Assembly: GCF_904848665.1 (NCBI RefSeq)
Contig: NZ_CAJHCQ010000003.1
Span: 1 to 64,000 of the forward strand
DNA length: 64,000 bases
DNA from: Paraburkholderia hiiakae
GTDB taxonomy: Bacteria > Pseudomonadota > Gammaproteobacteria > Burkholderiales > Burkholderiaceae
Direction: 5' to 3'
Below, piece by piece: positions 45,252-55,668 of the stretch. A program made the position numbers and the translations under genes. Position 1 is the first letter of the stretch. Every line of letters begins with the position of its first letter. Below the pieces are notes generated by a model. It was not told where the DNA came from and made no database searches. It saw only the letters and a list, made by a program, of their open reading frames with translations.

Positions 45252-47465
45252 ATGACTCTTCTTAAGAAAAATCCGCCGGTCAATACTGCGGATGACGACG
45301 AAATCGACCTTTCTGAACTGATTGCCGTGCTTCGAGAGAATATCTCGTTGATCGGTATCGTTACCGCAATTGTCTTCATGATCGGTGCGCTTTACGCCTT
45401 TCTCGGGACGCCTGTCTATCGCGCAGACGCGATGATCGAGGTGGACGACGATTCGGGCATGGGTTCGATCAACGAGAAGCTGGGCGACCTGGCGTCGCTG
45501 TTTCAGTCGAAGGCAACTGCCGACGCCGAGATCGAGCTGATTCGGTCGCGTATGGTCGTTGGCGAGACGGTCGAAAGGCTGCATCTAGATATCCGTGCGG
45601 TTCCTAACTATTTTCCCTTGATCGGCGCCGCTATTGCCCGTAACCGCTCCGTTGCAGGCGGTGGGATGCCCTCCGCGATGCTCGGGCTGGACAGCTTTGC
45701 CTGGGGTGGGGAACGAATCAGCGTCACGAAATTCGACGTACCGCAAGCGCTTCGCGAGAAGAGATTCAAGCTGACGACATTGACTAACGAACGCTATGAA
45801 TTGCGGGATCCAGATAACAACGTGGTGCTGTCGGCGCATGTCGGTGAACTCGCTCGCGGCGAGACGCAATATGGTCCAGTTGAGTTGAACGTAGCTTCGT
45901 TGCTCGCGCGCAGTGGGACGCATTTCGTTTTGACGCGCCTCTCCACGCAGCTTACCGTCGCCGACCTTCAGAAAGCACTCGACATTGCTGAGAAGACGAA
46001 ACAATCCGGGATTATCGGCGTAAAGTTGGACGGCGACGACGCACCGCGCATTGTGGCTACGATCAACATGATCGCAAGCTTGTACGTGCAGCGAAACGTC
46101 GACCGCAAATCGGCTCAGGCGCAACAGATGCTGGATTTTCTTAGCGAGCAGTTGCCTGAATTGCGGGCCGCGCTCGATCAGTCTGAGGCCCGCTACAACG
46201 CTTTTCGAGAAAAATCTGGTGCGATCGATCTCGATACACAGGGCAAGCTGCTATTGCAGTCGATCGTCGATACGAAGACGCGCTTGAATGAGCTACAACA
46301 GCAGCGCGCCGATCTCGTCCAGCGCTTTACGGCGTCACACCCTTCAATTGCGGCGGTTGATGCACGGATTGCAGAACTAGAAAATCAGCAGGACCAGTAC
46401 GAAAAGCAGGTAACGAGGTTGCCAGAGACGCAGCAGCAAATGCTACGCCTTCTGCGTGACGTGAAGGTCAACACAGACCTGTATATGAAACTACTGGATA
46501 GCACGCAGCAGTTACGCGTGTTGAAGGCTGGCCAACTTGGCAACGTGCGGACTGTCGATTACGCCGTCGTCCCCGAAAAGCCGGTTCGCCCGCTGAAAAT
46601 TCTCGTATTGCCGCTTGCGATCGTACTCGGGTTGCTGCTCGGTTGCGCGATCGCCCTTGGTCGCCGCATGTTCAACCGCGGCCTGGAAAGCCCGGCTGAA
46701 ATCGAGCACGCAGTAGATATTCCCGTCTATGCGATCATCTCGCACAGCGACAAGGAGCTGACGCTGCGTCAATCGGTACGCCGCAATCCCACGAGGCCAG
46801 GCGTTCTTGCGGCCGTATACCCGGATGACGTCGCAGTGGAAGGACTACGGAGTTTGCGCACCGCAATGCAATTCGGCGTTCTCAAGCCTGAGAACAACAT
46901 CGTCATGATTACTGGACCGCGGCCGGGTGTCGGCAAGTCGTTTGTCTCCGTGAACCTCGCCACCGTTCTTGCGGCAGCAGGAAAACGGATCTTGCTGATC
47001 GACGCCGATATGCGGCGTGGTGATGTGCATTCCTATTTCTCGATCAATAGGAAGCCTGGCTTCGCCGAAGTTCTTGTCGGACGTGACCCGAAGGATGTCA
47101 TTCATCGCGAAGTTTTGCCAAATCTCGACGTGATGATGTCTGGTTCGACTCCCGACCGTCCGGCGGAACTTCTGGTTCGCGACCGCCTGGCGGACGTGCT
47201 CAGGGCGCTTGCTTCGACCTATGACATGGTGATCGTCGATTCGCCACCAGTGCTGGCGGTCACGGATGCCGTCCTAATTGGCAAACACGCCGGAGCCACG
47301 CTGATGGTCGTGCGCCATGGTCGTCACTCTGCCGCAGAACTGCGCGAATGCACGCGACAACTCTCGAGCGCGAACGTTGTTGTGGACGGTCTGTTGCTCA
47401 CGGATGTTCCGGAGCGTGGTGCGACTTACGGCGCCTATTCGAACTACAGCAAGAAGCCCGACTGA
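45252..47465 (+). CDS. Polysaccharide co-polymerase / tyrosine autokinase (Wzc-like)
   Basis: Inner-membrane bacterial tyrosine kinase controlling chain length and export. It has 737 residues: Wzz-type membrane segment (helix about 33-55), long periplasmic coiled domain (about 60-440), second helix (about 445-470, [19 protein letters not shown]) and cytosolic BY-kinase domain with Walker [11 protein letters not shown] (about 555), Walker A' [10 protein letters not shown] (about 580) and Walker B MVIVDSPP (about 658). The C-terminal tyrosine cluster is short: Tyr726, Tyr729 and Tyr732 in [14 protein letters not shown]. Follows its phosphatase by 3 nt. Confidence 0.93.
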   Translation: MTLLKKNPPVNTADDDEIDLSELIAVLRENISLIGIVTAIVFMIGALYAFLGTPVYRADAMIEVDDDSGMGSINEKLGDLASLFQSKATADAEIELIRSRMVVGETVERLHLDIRAVPNYFPLIGAAIARNRSVAGGGMPSAMLGLDSFAWGGERISVTKFDVPQALREKRFKLTTLTNERYELRDPDNNVVLSAHVGELARGETQYGPVELNVASLLARSGTHFVLTRLSTQLTVADLQKALDIAEKTKQSGIIGVKLDGDDAPRIVATINMIASLYVQRNVDRKSAQAQQMLDFLSEQLPELRAALDQSEARYNAFREKSGAIDLDTQGKLLLQSIVDTKTRLNELQQQRADLVQRFTASHPSIAAVDARIAELENQQDQYEKQVTRLPETQQQMLRLLRDVKVNTDLYMKLLDSTQQLRVLKAGQLGNVRTVDYAVVPEKPVRPLKILVLPLAIVLGLLLGCAIALGRRMFNRGLESPAEIEHAVDIPVYAIISHSDKELTLRQSVRRNPTRPGVLAAVYPDDVAVEGLRSLRTAMQFGVLKPENNIVMITGPRPGVGKSFVSVNLATVLAAAGKRILLIDADMRRGDVHSYFSINRKPGFAEVLVGRDPKDVIHREVLPNLDVMMSGSTPDRPAELLVRDRLADVLRALASTYDMVIVDSPPVLAVTDAVLIGKHAGATLMVVRHGRHSAAELRECTRQLSSANVVVDGLLLTDVPERGATYGAYSNYSKKPD

Positions 47466-47515
47466 GGCTATCAGCCATTGCGCGCAGGGCGCCATTTGTA
47501 CAGGACACGGTATCG

Positions 47516-48664
47516 ATGGAAAAAAAAGTACTACTAACGTTTGGGACGCGACCGGAGGCGATCAAGATGGCACCGTTGGTCAAGCGCCTTCAACGTGAGC
47601 CAGGTATTCGGTGCCAGGTTTGCGTGACGGGACAGCATCGCGAAATGCTAGACCAGGTGCTCACCTTATTCGCCATCCAGCCTGACTTCGATTTAAACAT
47701 CATGAAGCGTGGCCAGAATCTATACGACGTCACGACGTCCATCTTGACGGGCATGCGCGACGTGTTGGCGCAGGCACAACCGGATCTTGTGTTGGTGCAT
47801 GGCGATACGACTACAACGATGGCGGCGACGCTCGCTGCGTTCTACGGCCGAACACCGGTCGCACACGTCGAAGCGGGATTGCGCACGGGCAATCTGCTTT
47901 CGCCATGGCCGGAAGAGGCTAATCGCAAGTTGACCGGCGCACTCGCTTCGCTGCATTTCGCGCCTACTGAAAAGGCGCGCGACAACCTCATTCGTGAAGG
48001 CGTGCGGGCGCAAGCAATCGTTGTGACGGGGAACACCGTGATCGATGCTTTGTTGCACGTGCGCGAACGCCTGGCAACGGACGCGGAACTGCGCGAGGAC
48101 GCGCAGCGCATGTTGCCAAAGTTTGACTCCTCGCGGCGCCTCGTCCTGGTCACAGGCCACCGTCGTGAGAGCTTCGGCGACGGGTTCGAGCGCATCTGTG
48201 CCGCGCTTGCACAAATTGCGCGTACGCGGCCGGACGTAGACGTCGTCTATCCCGTTCATCTGAATCCGAGCGTGCGCGAACCGGTTAATCGCCTGCTTAC
48301 CGGCATTGTCAACGTTCACCTGATCGAGCCTCTCGACTACCTTCCGTTCGTTAGCCTCATGGACCGCGCTCATTTGATCCTGACCGATTCAGGTGGAATT
48401 CAAGAGGAGGCGCCGTCGTTGCGCAAACCCGTTCTCGTGATGCGCGAGACCACGGAGCGTCAGGAAGCGGTCGACGCAGGCGTGGTCCGGCTAGTGGGTA
48501 CTGACGTGCGTGCGATTGTCGAGGGCGTGACGCAATTGCTGGCAGACCACGATGCATACGCCGCGATGAGCCGCGGCGATAACCCCTATGGCGACGGGCA
48601 CGCGTGCGAACGAATCGCAGGCACGCTGAATGGCTGGTGGGCTGCTGCGGCTTGCGCAGCGTGA
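47516..48664 (+). CDS. wecB: UDP-N-acetylglucosamine 2-epimerase (non-hydrolysing)
   Basis: Interconverts UDP-GlcNAc and UDP-ManNAc. It has 382 residues. Seen: [15 protein letters not shown] at the N-terminus, [51 protein letters not shown] and [13 protein letters not shown], all characteristic. Start ATG 47516 ([10 protein letters not shown]), 50 nt after the Wzc stop. Together with the next gene it supplies UDP-ManNAcA. The order OPX-phosphatase-kinase-epimerase-dehydrogenase also occurs in the Ralstonia eps operon (epsA-P-B-C-D). Confidence 0.94.
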   Translation: MEKKVLLTFGTRPEAIKMAPLVKRLQREPGIRCQVCVTGQHREMLDQVLTLFAIQPDFDLNIMKRGQNLYDVTTSILTGMRDVLAQAQPDLVLVHGDTTTTMAATLAAFYGRTPVAHVEAGLRTGNLLSPWPEEANRKLTGALASLHFAPTEKARDNLIREGVRAQAIVVTGNTVIDALLHVRERLATDAELREDAQRMLPKFDSSRRLVLVTGHRRESFGDGFERICAALAQIARTRPDVDVVYPVHLNPSVREPVNRLLTGIVNVHLIEPLDYLPFVSLMDRAHLILTDSGGIQEEAPSLRKPVLVMRETTERQEAVDAGVVRLVGTDVRAIVEGVTQLLADHDAYAAMSRGDNPYGDGHACERIAGTLNGWWAAAACAA

Positions 48665-48691
48665 GATTTTGAGAACCAAGTGTTGGCTACT

Positions 48692-49936
48692 ATGAATTTT
48701 GAAACGATTTCGGTTGTTGGTCTGGGTTATATCGGATTGCCCACGGCTGCGGCGTTTGCCGCTCGCCGCAAGAAAGTCATTGGCGTGGACGTGAACCAGC
48801 ATGCGGTTGACACGATCAATCGCGGCGCCATTCACATTGTGGAGCCGGAACTCGACATGCTGGTGCACGCGGCGGTGTCGCAGGGCTATCTGCGGGCGAC
48901 TATGAGTCCGGAACCAGCCGACGCCTTCCTTATCGCCGTACCAACGCCATTTTCTGAAGGGCACAAGCCGGACCTTTCGTATATCGAAGCGGCCAGCCGT
49001 GCAGTCGCGCCGGTACTGAAGAGGGGCGACCTGGTTGTGCTCGAATCGACTTCACCGGTTGGCGCGACCGCGAAGATGGCGGATTGGATGGCTGAGATGC
49101 GGCCGGACTTGACTTTTCCGCAACAGATGGGAGATGCCTCTGATGTGCGCATTGCACATTGCCCTGAACGCGTGCTCCCGGGACACGTGATTCGGGAACT
49201 GGTCGAGAACGACCGGGTAATTGGTGGGATGACGCCTCGGTGTAGCGAGGCGGCGCAGGAACTCTATCAGGTGTTTGTGCGCGGCCAATGCATTGTGACG
49301 GATGCGCGGACGGCCGAAATGTGCAAGCTTACGGAGAACTCGTTCCGGGACGTGAATATCGCGTTTGCGAACGAGCTCTCGCTGATTTGTGATCGGCTGG
49401 ATATCAATGTGTGGGAACTCATCAAGCTGGCGAATCGACATCCACGCGTCAACATTCTCCAGCCCGGGCCGGGCGTGGGTGGGCACTGCATCGCCGTTGA
49501 TCCATGGTTCATTGTTGATTCCGCGCCCGAGCAGGCGCGCCTCATTCGTGCCGCGCGTACGGTGAATGATGACAAGCCGCACTGGGTGATCGAGCGCGTG
49601 GAGCGCGCGGCGAAGCGGTTTAGGGAGCCGCTCATTGCGTGTCTTGGACTCGCATTCAAGGCGAATATTGATGACTTGCGCGAAAGTCCATCCGTTGAGA
49701 TCGCCAAAGAACTCGCGGATCGGTTCCCAGGGCGAGTCGTTGCCGTCGAGCCGAATATTCGTTCTCTCCCAACCGAGCTAGAAGGTCGCCTTGGGCTTTG
49801 TGATTTGCGAAGCGCGATGGCTGAAGCAGATGTGATCGTCATTCTCGTAGATCACGCGCAGTTCAAGCAGGTTGATCCGATTCGCTTGCAGGCGAAAGTG
49901 GTGATTGATACGCGTGGGGTGCTGGCGCGTGGCTAG
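48692..49936 (+). CDS. wecC: UDP-N-acetyl-D-mannosamine dehydrogenase
   Basis: Oxidises UDP-ManNAc to UDP-ManNAcA with two NAD. It has 414 residues. Seen: the NAD motif VVGLGYIGLPTAAAFA (about 7-22), AHCPERVLPG, KLTENSFRDVNIAFANEL (catalytic Lys), the catalytic cysteine in GPGVGGHCIAVDPWF, and FKANIDDLRESPSVEI in the UDP-binding domain. ATG 48692 is chosen; the upstream GTG 48680 and TTG 48683 are weaker. It overlaps the flippase gene. Confidence 0.94.
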   Translation: MNFETISVVGLGYIGLPTAAAFAARRKKVIGVDVNQHAVDTINRGAIHIVEPELDMLVHAAVSQGYLRATMSPEPADAFLIAVPTPFSEGHKPDLSYIEAASRAVAPVLKRGDLVVLESTSPVGATAKMADWMAEMRPDLTFPQQMGDASDVRIAHCPERVLPGHVIRELVENDRVIGGMTPRCSEAAQELYQVFVRGQCIVTDARTAEMCKLTENSFRDVNIAFANELSLICDRLDINVWELIKLANRHPRVNILQPGPGVGGHCIAVDPWFIVDSAPEQARLIRAARTVNDDKPHWVIERVERAAKRFREPLIACLGLAFKANIDDLRESPSVEIAKELADRFPGRVVAVEPNIRSLPTELEGRLGLCDLRSAMAEADVIVILVDHAQFKQVDPIRLQAKVVIDTRGVLARG

Positions 49937-51353
49937 GAAGGGTCTAGGGTTGACAGCGGGCTATGGGATGTCGCTTGTTGGGGGCTTGCTTTCGTTGACT
50001 ATCTACGCGCGGATCCTTGGCCCGCAAACCTATGGCCACTTGGCGGTCTACCTCGCGCTTGTTGAGGCATTTCAGGGCGTCTGTTTCCAGTGGCACAGGC
50101 TCGCTCTGGTCCGGTACTGGAATACATCCAGGGATGGCGAGGCGGATTCGTATCTCGTTACCAGTCACGTGACGTGGATCATTGTCGCAATGGTCGGAGT
50201 CGTCGGTTGGCTCATTGCGCTAATGCTGTGCGATGGTTCCCGCGTGGAATGGGCAATGGTCGCCATCGTCGCACTTGCCAAGAGCGCGGCGCTGTATGCA
50301 CAAGAGATTGCACGGGCGTCAGGCGCGGTACTGCGCTACGCTCTGGCCTCTTTGCTGCTCACTGTCGGTGCAACACTAGCGGGTATTGCCGCATGGTCGA
50401 CCACCCATTCCATGACTCTGACATTGTGTGCAACCGCTACGATTTTCATCCTGCAGACCGTGCTCTGTGCGTACGACCGTATTTCAGTATTCCGGCGTGC
50501 CCATTTCGAAATGGCGCAGCTACGAACGATGTTGCGGTATGGCCTGCCGCTCGTACCGGTATTTCTCGCAACAACTGCGCTTACTCGCATCGACAGGCCA
50601 ATCCTAGCCGCGTTCAACAATGCGGAGGTTGTCGGCGTTTACGCGGCAGTGAGCGGCTTGGTGACCAACGCAATTTCTGCGGCGTGTCTCCTTGTTGTGA
50701 CACCTGCCTATCCGTGGTTGCTAAGGGAAAGGACGAGCCGTTCAGAATCGGGTCACCGGGCATTGCATTCCCAGATAGGTTTGCTGACGTTGGCGGGCAT
50801 GCTTGCCATCTGCATAACGTTCTTTCTCGCGCGGGACGTTGCGCTTCCTCTCCTGCTTGGTCACGCAATGGGTACCGCTGCTGAGCCCCTCGTTTTCCCG
50901 CTTCTGACGATTGCCGTCATCAGTGCATTTCGTATGCATTTCTTCGACCAGGCTTATCACTTGCACGCCCAGACAAAAATACTGATGACGATCAATATAT
51001 CGACACTCTTTGTGGCGGCTTGCGCGGTCTATCTTGGCACCCGCTTAGACGGTCTGCACGGCTTGCTAACGGGGCTGTTGATTGCCAACGTGTTTTCACT
51101 TGGCGTGAGCGCCACGTTTGCTCGGGCGCTGGTGGATATGAGGCGGGTAATGACTGGCGGGATACTTCTCGTGGGAATCGCGGGTGCCGCGGCATGGTGC
51201 GGCAGTGTTTCGCGGTTTGCGTTAACTCATCTACCTAATTCGGACGTTTGGGGTACTTACATTTCAACTGTAGTTGGCATAGTGCTGTTTGCAGGAATGT
51301 ATTTTGGCGGAAACATCGGTTCGATTCGTTGCGCTTTGAAGGGGCGACTGTGA
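49929..51353 (+). CDS. Polysaccharide repeat-unit flippase (Wzx-like, MOP superfamily)
   Basis: Predicted to flip undecaprenyl-linked repeat units across the inner membrane. About 474 residues, roughly 12 transmembrane helices, e.g. GYGMSLVGGLLSLTIYARILG at the start, VTWIIVAMVGVVGWLIALML and VGIVLFAGMYFGGNIG at the end. The PILAAFNNAEVVGVYAAV segment resembles the MOP family. GTG 49929 overlaps the wecC stop; GTG 49905 and 49914 are alternatives. Base composition becomes more AT-rich from here. Confidence 0.82.
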   Translation: MARKGLGLTAGYGMSLVGGLLSLTIYARILGPQTYGHLAVYLALVEAFQGVCFQWHRLALVRYWNTSRDGEADSYLVTSHVTWIIVAMVGVVGWLIALMLCDGSRVEWAMVAIVALAKSAALYAQEIARASGAVLRYALASLLLTVGATLAGIAAWSTTHSMTLTLCATATIFILQTVLCAYDRISVFRRAHFEMAQLRTMLRYGLPLVPVFLATTALTRIDRPILAAFNNAEVVGVYAAVSGLVTNAISAACLLVVTPAYPWLLRERTSRSESGHRALHSQIGLLTLAGMLAICITFFLARDVALPLLLGHAMGTAAEPLVFPLLTIAVISAFRMHFFDQAYHLHAQTKILMTINISTLFVAACAVYLGTRLDGLHGLLTGLLIANVFSLGVSATFARALVDMRRVMTGGILLVGIAGAAAWCGSVSRFALTHLPNSDVWGTYISTVVGIVLFAGMYFGGNIGSIRCALKGRL

Positions 51354-52474
51354 TACAAAATGATGAAGTAATTTTTCATATTCCGCACTTGTCGGGAGGG
51401 GGAGCAGAGCGTGTCGCCGTAGAGGTCGCCCGGCATTTTCTGTCGAGAGGCGTAACGGTCGTTTTCTTCATTCATAGTGAGAAACGTGCATACGCGCTGC
51501 CTGATGGAATCAAGATTTTTGTGGCGTGCCACTCTGGTCATTTTGGCCGGCTTCGGGAATTCAGGGCAATGATCAAACAGAGGAAACCTGTTGCTGTCTT
51601 GTCCTTCATGCCCTACGCAAACCTGATCTCCCTGATTGCGAATGTCGGTCTACGGAAAAAGACGCGTCTGGTAATCAGTGAGCATCTCACCATTGTGGGC
51701 TATGAATGCACCGGCTTGATGGATAAATGCAAGCAGGTATTTAGACGTTACCTGTACCAAACGAGTGACGTTATCGTGGCGGTATCCGGCGGCGTCGCCG
51801 ACGATCTCCGGCGCATGCTCGCTGGTCGGGTTAGTGAAAAGATCACCGTCATATACAACCCGTGCTTTATTCCAGGTGAAATCAGGAATGTGCCAGGACC
51901 GTCCGGGACCGGCAAGACGGTTCTGGCCGTCGGTCGTCTCTGTCAAGACAAAGGTTTCGACGTCCTGCTGCGGGCATTTGCTCAGGTTCGGTTGAGCATT
52001 GCCGATGTCAGGCTGACTATCGCAGGGGAGGGACCGAACCGGATAGAACTGGAGAATTTGATTGGCGAGCTGGGTTTGTCGCACTGCGTCAGGTTGCTGG
52101 GCTTTACGAATGATATTCGCAGCCTCTATCGCGATGCCGATCTGTTTGTCTGTTCTTCCCGACGTGAAGGGTTCGGAAATGTCATTGTCGAGGCAATGTC
52201 ATTTGGATTGCCCGTTGTTGCGACACGGTGTCCGCACGGTCCGGAAGAGATCCTCGCGGGTGGTCAGTACGGTCTTCTCGTGAGCGTGGATGATGTACGA
52301 GGCCTTGCGAACGCCATTGTTGAATCGCTGACCTCTGCAGGTGATCCGCAGATGCAAATTGCCCGCGCACGTGAGTTTTCTCTAAATGAGATCGGAGACC
52401 GTTACCTGGAGCAGGTTGGCCTCCTAGGAGGGGCAGACGAAGGGCAGCGTGGCAGAACGGGTTATTCGACATGA
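51350..52474 (+). CDS. Glycosyltransferase family 4 (first)
   Basis: GT-B retaining glycosyltransferase of 374 residues. Seen: IPHLSGGGAERVAVEVARHF at the N-terminus, VIAVSGGVADDL, VLAVGRLCQDKGFDVLLRAF (start of the nucleotide-sugar domain), and the E-x7-E motif in REGFGNVIVEAMSFGLPVV. Start GTG 51350 overlaps the flippase stop (GTGA) and follows AGGGGCG. Sugar donor and linkage cannot be inferred. Confidence 0.9.
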   Translation: MIQNDEVIFHIPHLSGGGAERVAVEVARHFLSRGVTVVFFIHSEKRAYALPDGIKIFVACHSGHFGRLREFRAMIKQRKPVAVLSFMPYANLISLIANVGLRKKTRLVISEHLTIVGYECTGLMDKCKQVFRRYLYQTSDVIVAVSGGVADDLRRMLAGRVSEKITVIYNPCFIPGEIRNVPGPSGTGKTVLAVGRLCQDKGFDVLLRAFAQVRLSIADVRLTIAGEGPNRIELENLIGELGLSHCVRLLGFTNDIRSLYRDADLFVCSSRREGFGNVIVEAMSFGLPVVATRCPHGPEEILAGGQYGLLVSVDDVRGLANAIVESLTSAGDPQMQIARAREFSLNEIGDRYLEQVGLLGGADEGQRGRTGYST

Positions 52475-53724
52475 GCTTCTCCAGGTCGAGGTGTGTCTCG
52501 GGTTTGTTCACCTCGGCGGTGACGCTTGCTCTGTTCGTCAGTGGAGCCGCTCTTAACTATTTTGGGCTGAACTACTCGGGTGATGAAAGCGCATCGGGTA
52601 TGAAGATTCACCCGTACGTAGTGGTTACGTTGATTTGCATGCTGGTACTCAGCGTCTCCATCGGGCGGTCTCATTCGAAGATCTCAGATAGGCGATTTCG
52701 CGTTCCGACCATTTGTTCGGTCGTGGTAATTGGTATTCTCATTTTCAGGTCAATGGGAAGTGGGCGCCAATCGCTGGGATTTGCTGTCGATACGCTAGTG
52801 TCAGCCCTCTGGGCCGCGGCAATTGTTCCATTCTTGAACGAGAGGACGGCAAGGCGTGTCTGGGCGCTGGGATTCGCGTTTGTACTCGTGGAATGCACGA
52901 TGGCAATGACCGAAGTCGTCACTAGAATCGAATTCATTCCTATCGATACGTGGTACGGAGGTTACTTTCGCGCGACGGCACTGCACGGCCATCCATTGAA
53001 CAACGCACTGGTTCTTGTAACGGTGGCAGTTTCGCTTCAGTGGAGCGCGACGAGAAGGACGTCGGTCGTTATTTTTCTTTTGACCATCGGTGCTCTGTCG
53101 GCATTTGGTGCAAGAGGTGCACTTGCTGTTTATCTTCTGACGAATGCGATCTGGTTCATCCGCTTTGGATTGCAATCTGCCAGACGGATGTCGATCGTCC
53201 TGATGGGTATTCCGATCATCCTGACAATACTCGGCTGGGTATTGCTCTCTGGGGCATTTGGCGATCGTATCGCGAATGTGGGCGCCTATGACGATAGCTC
53301 CGGTGTCCGTCTCCAATCCATTCAGATGCTCCAAGGCCTGAACTGGGGCAATCTCATTGCCGGCACGGATCCCGACCAGGTCCTCAGGATTATGGAGAAT
53401 GCGAACGTCGGTGTAATTGAGAATTTTCTTGTTGCGTACATCTTCATGTTTGGCCTTGCGTGCACGCTATTGCTGTTCTTGTGCTTCTGGGCCAGCGGAA
53501 AAGGAGTGTCACGCCTTTGGAACCATGGATCGGGCGGGACAGTTTATGCAATTTTCACGGTATTCGTGGCGACTGCCATGACGAACAACTCTTTGGTGAC
53601 AAAGACTCCCGCGCTATACCTGTGTTTCGTATTTGCGTGGGCGGCAGCGTACATCCGACACTCCCATAAAAGACCAGCGTCGAAGATGAGATCGCTGGAG
53701 GAAAGGTTGCACGTTGGTGGATGA
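52471..53724 (+). CDS. O-antigen/EPS polymerase (Wzy-like, VpsF type)
   Basis: Polytopic protein of 417 residues with about ten transmembrane helices. It is predicted to polymerise repeat units at the periplasmic face. The FRATALHGHPLNNALVLVTV segment, followed by a helix and FGARGALAVYLL, resembles the loop motif of Wzy/VpsF-like polymerases. ATG overlaps the previous GT stop (ATGA), and its own stop overlaps the next GT start, so three genes are coupled. Wzy sequences are poorly conserved, so the call leans on topology and position between Wzx and GTs. Confidence 0.75.
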   Translation: MSFSRSRCVSGLFTSAVTLALFVSGAALNYFGLNYSGDESASGMKIHPYVVVTLICMLVLSVSIGRSHSKISDRRFRVPTICSVVVIGILIFRSMGSGRQSLGFAVDTLVSALWAAAIVPFLNERTARRVWALGFAFVLVECTMAMTEVVTRIEFIPIDTWYGGYFRATALHGHPLNNALVLVTVAVSLQWSATRRTSVVIFLLTIGALSAFGARGALAVYLLTNAIWFIRFGLQSARRMSIVLMGIPIILTILGWVLLSGAFGDRIANVGAYDDSSGVRLQSIQMLQGLNWGNLIAGTDPDQVLRIMENANVGVIENFLVAYIFMFGLACTLLLFLCFWASGKGVSRLWNHGSGGTVYAIFTVFVATAMTNNSLVTKTPALYLCFVFAWAAAYIRHSHKRPASKMRSLEERLHVGG

Positions 53725-54839
53725 CCAAGACGATGAACGAACCTTCGAAGCGGCGCCTGAGGGCGCTCCAAATTGGCCCAGACAAGCGGGCGCGCGGCGG
53801 AATTGCATCATTGCTACACGCAATGGGAGAGGGCGCGACGGCGTTCGAGAATATGGGGGTTGAACTTCAATTCGCAAGTACGACGCGGCCTAGCGGTAGC
53901 GGAGTGCTTCACAAAGCGATGGCATTCTTGCATGCGCTCTGTCGCGTAGGAGGAGCGCTTGTGAAATCGGAAGTAGACGTCGTGCATATTCATGCTGCAC
54001 TCAAGGGGTCACTGTTCAGAAAAACGCTGATTGCGTGGATCTGCATCCTGTTCGGGGCGCGATATGTTTTTCAGATACACAACGGAGGGTTCTTCGATCG
54101 CTATCCGAAAATGGTTGGTCCGGGACGCTTCTTTGTACGTGTGGCCTTGCGTCGCGCGGAATACGTGATCGTGCTTTCGAACTACATGCGGGAGCGCGCC
54201 CTGAAGGAGTGCTTTGTGTCCGCGGATCGATGTGCAATTGTTTACAACGGGATTGCGGACCCGGTTCACGGACGTTCGCCGATAGAGGGGGAACACGCGG
54301 GCGCCGTGAGAATTATTTTTCTGGGCTTGATATCGGAGGCAAAGGGAGTTCCAACTCTGCTAGACGCAGTTGAGATCCTCAGAGGCAGGGTTGGGGAGTT
54401 CACCCTCACAGTTTATGGCGCTGGTGATATTTTGGCCTTCGAGAAGGTACTGACATCGCGCAGATTGAATAAGGTAGTCACATACGGCGGCTGGATTGGC
54501 GGAGAAGAGAAAATATCGGTTTTTTCGAGCGCCGACATTTTCGTACTCCCGTCAAGAAGTGAAGGCTTTTCCGTTGCTGTGCTTGAGGCCATGGCGCACG
54601 GACTGCCGATTATATCGACGTCAATACCTGGCGTTCTCGATGCAGTGCGGAACAATATTGAAGCCCTGCTTGTCGCGCCGGGCGACGCGGTAGCATTGGC
54701 CGTTGCAATCAGAAAACTGATCGACAACCAGGATGTTCGAATAAGATTGGGCGTTGCAGCGCGTCGCCGCTACCTTGAGTATTTCACTCTGGAAAAGATG
54801 GCTGCTGAGTTGTACAGAATTTACGCATCATGCGTATAG
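53721..54839 (+). CDS. Glycosyltransferase family 4 (second)
   Basis: GT-B glycosyltransferase of 372 residues. Seen: QIGPDKRARGGIASLLHAM at the N-terminus, VDVVHIHAALKGSLFRK, RYVFQIHNGGFFDRY, IFLGLISEAKGVPTLLDAVE, and the E-x7-E motif in EGFSVAVLEAMAHGLPIIST. ATG 53721 overlaps the polymerase stop by 4 nt. The 69 nt after its stop are strongly AT-rich. Donor sugar unknown. Confidence 0.9.
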   Translation: MTKTMNEPSKRRLRALQIGPDKRARGGIASLLHAMGEGATAFENMGVELQFASTTRPSGSGVLHKAMAFLHALCRVGGALVKSEVDVVHIHAALKGSLFRKTLIAWICILFGARYVFQIHNGGFFDRYPKMVGPGRFFVRVALRRAEYVIVLSNYMRERALKECFVSADRCAIVYNGIADPVHGRSPIEGEHAGAVRIIFLGLISEAKGVPTLLDAVEILRGRVGEFTLTVYGAGDILAFEKVLTSRRLNKVVTYGGWIGGEEKISVFSSADIFVLPSRSEGFSVAVLEAMAHGLPIISTSIPGVLDAVRNNIEALLVAPGDAVALAVAIRKLIDNQDVRIRLGVAARRRYLEYFTLEKMAAELYRIYASCV

Positions 54840-54908
54840 TGGAGTTAAATATGGAATTGCGAAATTGTGTTTAGTAAAACGTATCATATATTTAGTTCGA
54901 GCATATGA

Positions 54909-55661
54909 ATGATTAAGAGAATTACTCTGTTTTCGTGCCCAATGGATGTCGCGTTGATGGATGAAACGGTAAATTGGATTGCAGATCGGACAAGTCGTAG
55001 GCAGTTCACCCAGCACGTTGTCGTAAATGTCGCAAAAGTGGTGAATATGAGAAGTGACGCGCGTCTTGCGGAGTCCGTTCGGAACTGCGATTTGATAAAC
55101 ATCGATGGGATGGGGGTGGTCTGGGCCGCTCGCCTGTTAGGTCATGTTGTTCCGGAGCGGGTCGCTGGCGTTGATCTTTTCGGGCGACTGGTCGCAATGG
55201 CCGCTAAGCGGGGCTTTCCCGTGTTCTTCCTTGGAGGGACAGAGGAAGTGGCTGCAAAAGTATGTGCGAAATTGAAAGCGCAGTTTCCGGCATTGAAGGT
55301 GGCAGGATCTCACCATGGCTATTTCTGGGACAACGAACAGGAAGTGGTCGAGAATATTCGCACGTCGGGTGCGAGGCTGCTCTTCGTCGCAATAACGTCG
55401 CCAAAGAAGGAAGCATTTATTGAGCGCTGGAAACAACAACTTGGTGTCGATTTTGTGATGGGTGTTGGTGGCACGTTTGATGTTATTGCCGGAAAAGTTC
55501 GCCGGGCTCCGAGATGGATGCAGATGGCCGGCATGGAATGGGTGTTCAGGGTAATTCAAGAGCCGCGCAGGATGTGGCGACGATATTTGATTACGAACAG
55601 TAAATTTACACTGATGCTTATCAAAGCACGGATTGCAGCAACATTCGGATCCACCGCCTAA
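54909..55661 (+). CDS. WecG/TagA/CpsF family glycosyltransferase (GT26)
   Basis: A 250-residue GT26 protein. Seen: DLINIDGMGVVWAARLLGH near residue 60 (family motif), RVAGVDLFGRLVAMA, FFLGGTEEVAAKV, and GVGGTFDVIAGKVRRAP with the C-terminal MEWVFRVIQEPRRMWRRYL appendage. Founding members transfer ManNAcA (WecG) or ManNAc (TagA). With wecB and wecC in the same locus, ManNAcA is the most economical donor. ATG 54909 has little SD. It was placed after both GT4 genes. Confidence 0.9.
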   Translation: MIKRITLFSCPMDVALMDETVNWIADRTSRRQFTQHVVVNVAKVVNMRSDARLAESVRNCDLINIDGMGVVWAARLLGHVVPERVAGVDLFGRLVAMAAKRGFPVFFLGGTEEVAAKVCAKLKAQFPALKVAGSHHGYFWDNEQEVVENIRTSGARLLFVAITSPKKEAFIERWKQQLGVDFVMGVGGTFDVIAGKVRRAPRWMQMAGMEWVFRVIQEPRRMWRRYLITNSKFTLMLIKARIAATFGSTA

Positions 55662-55668
55662 TGCACCC

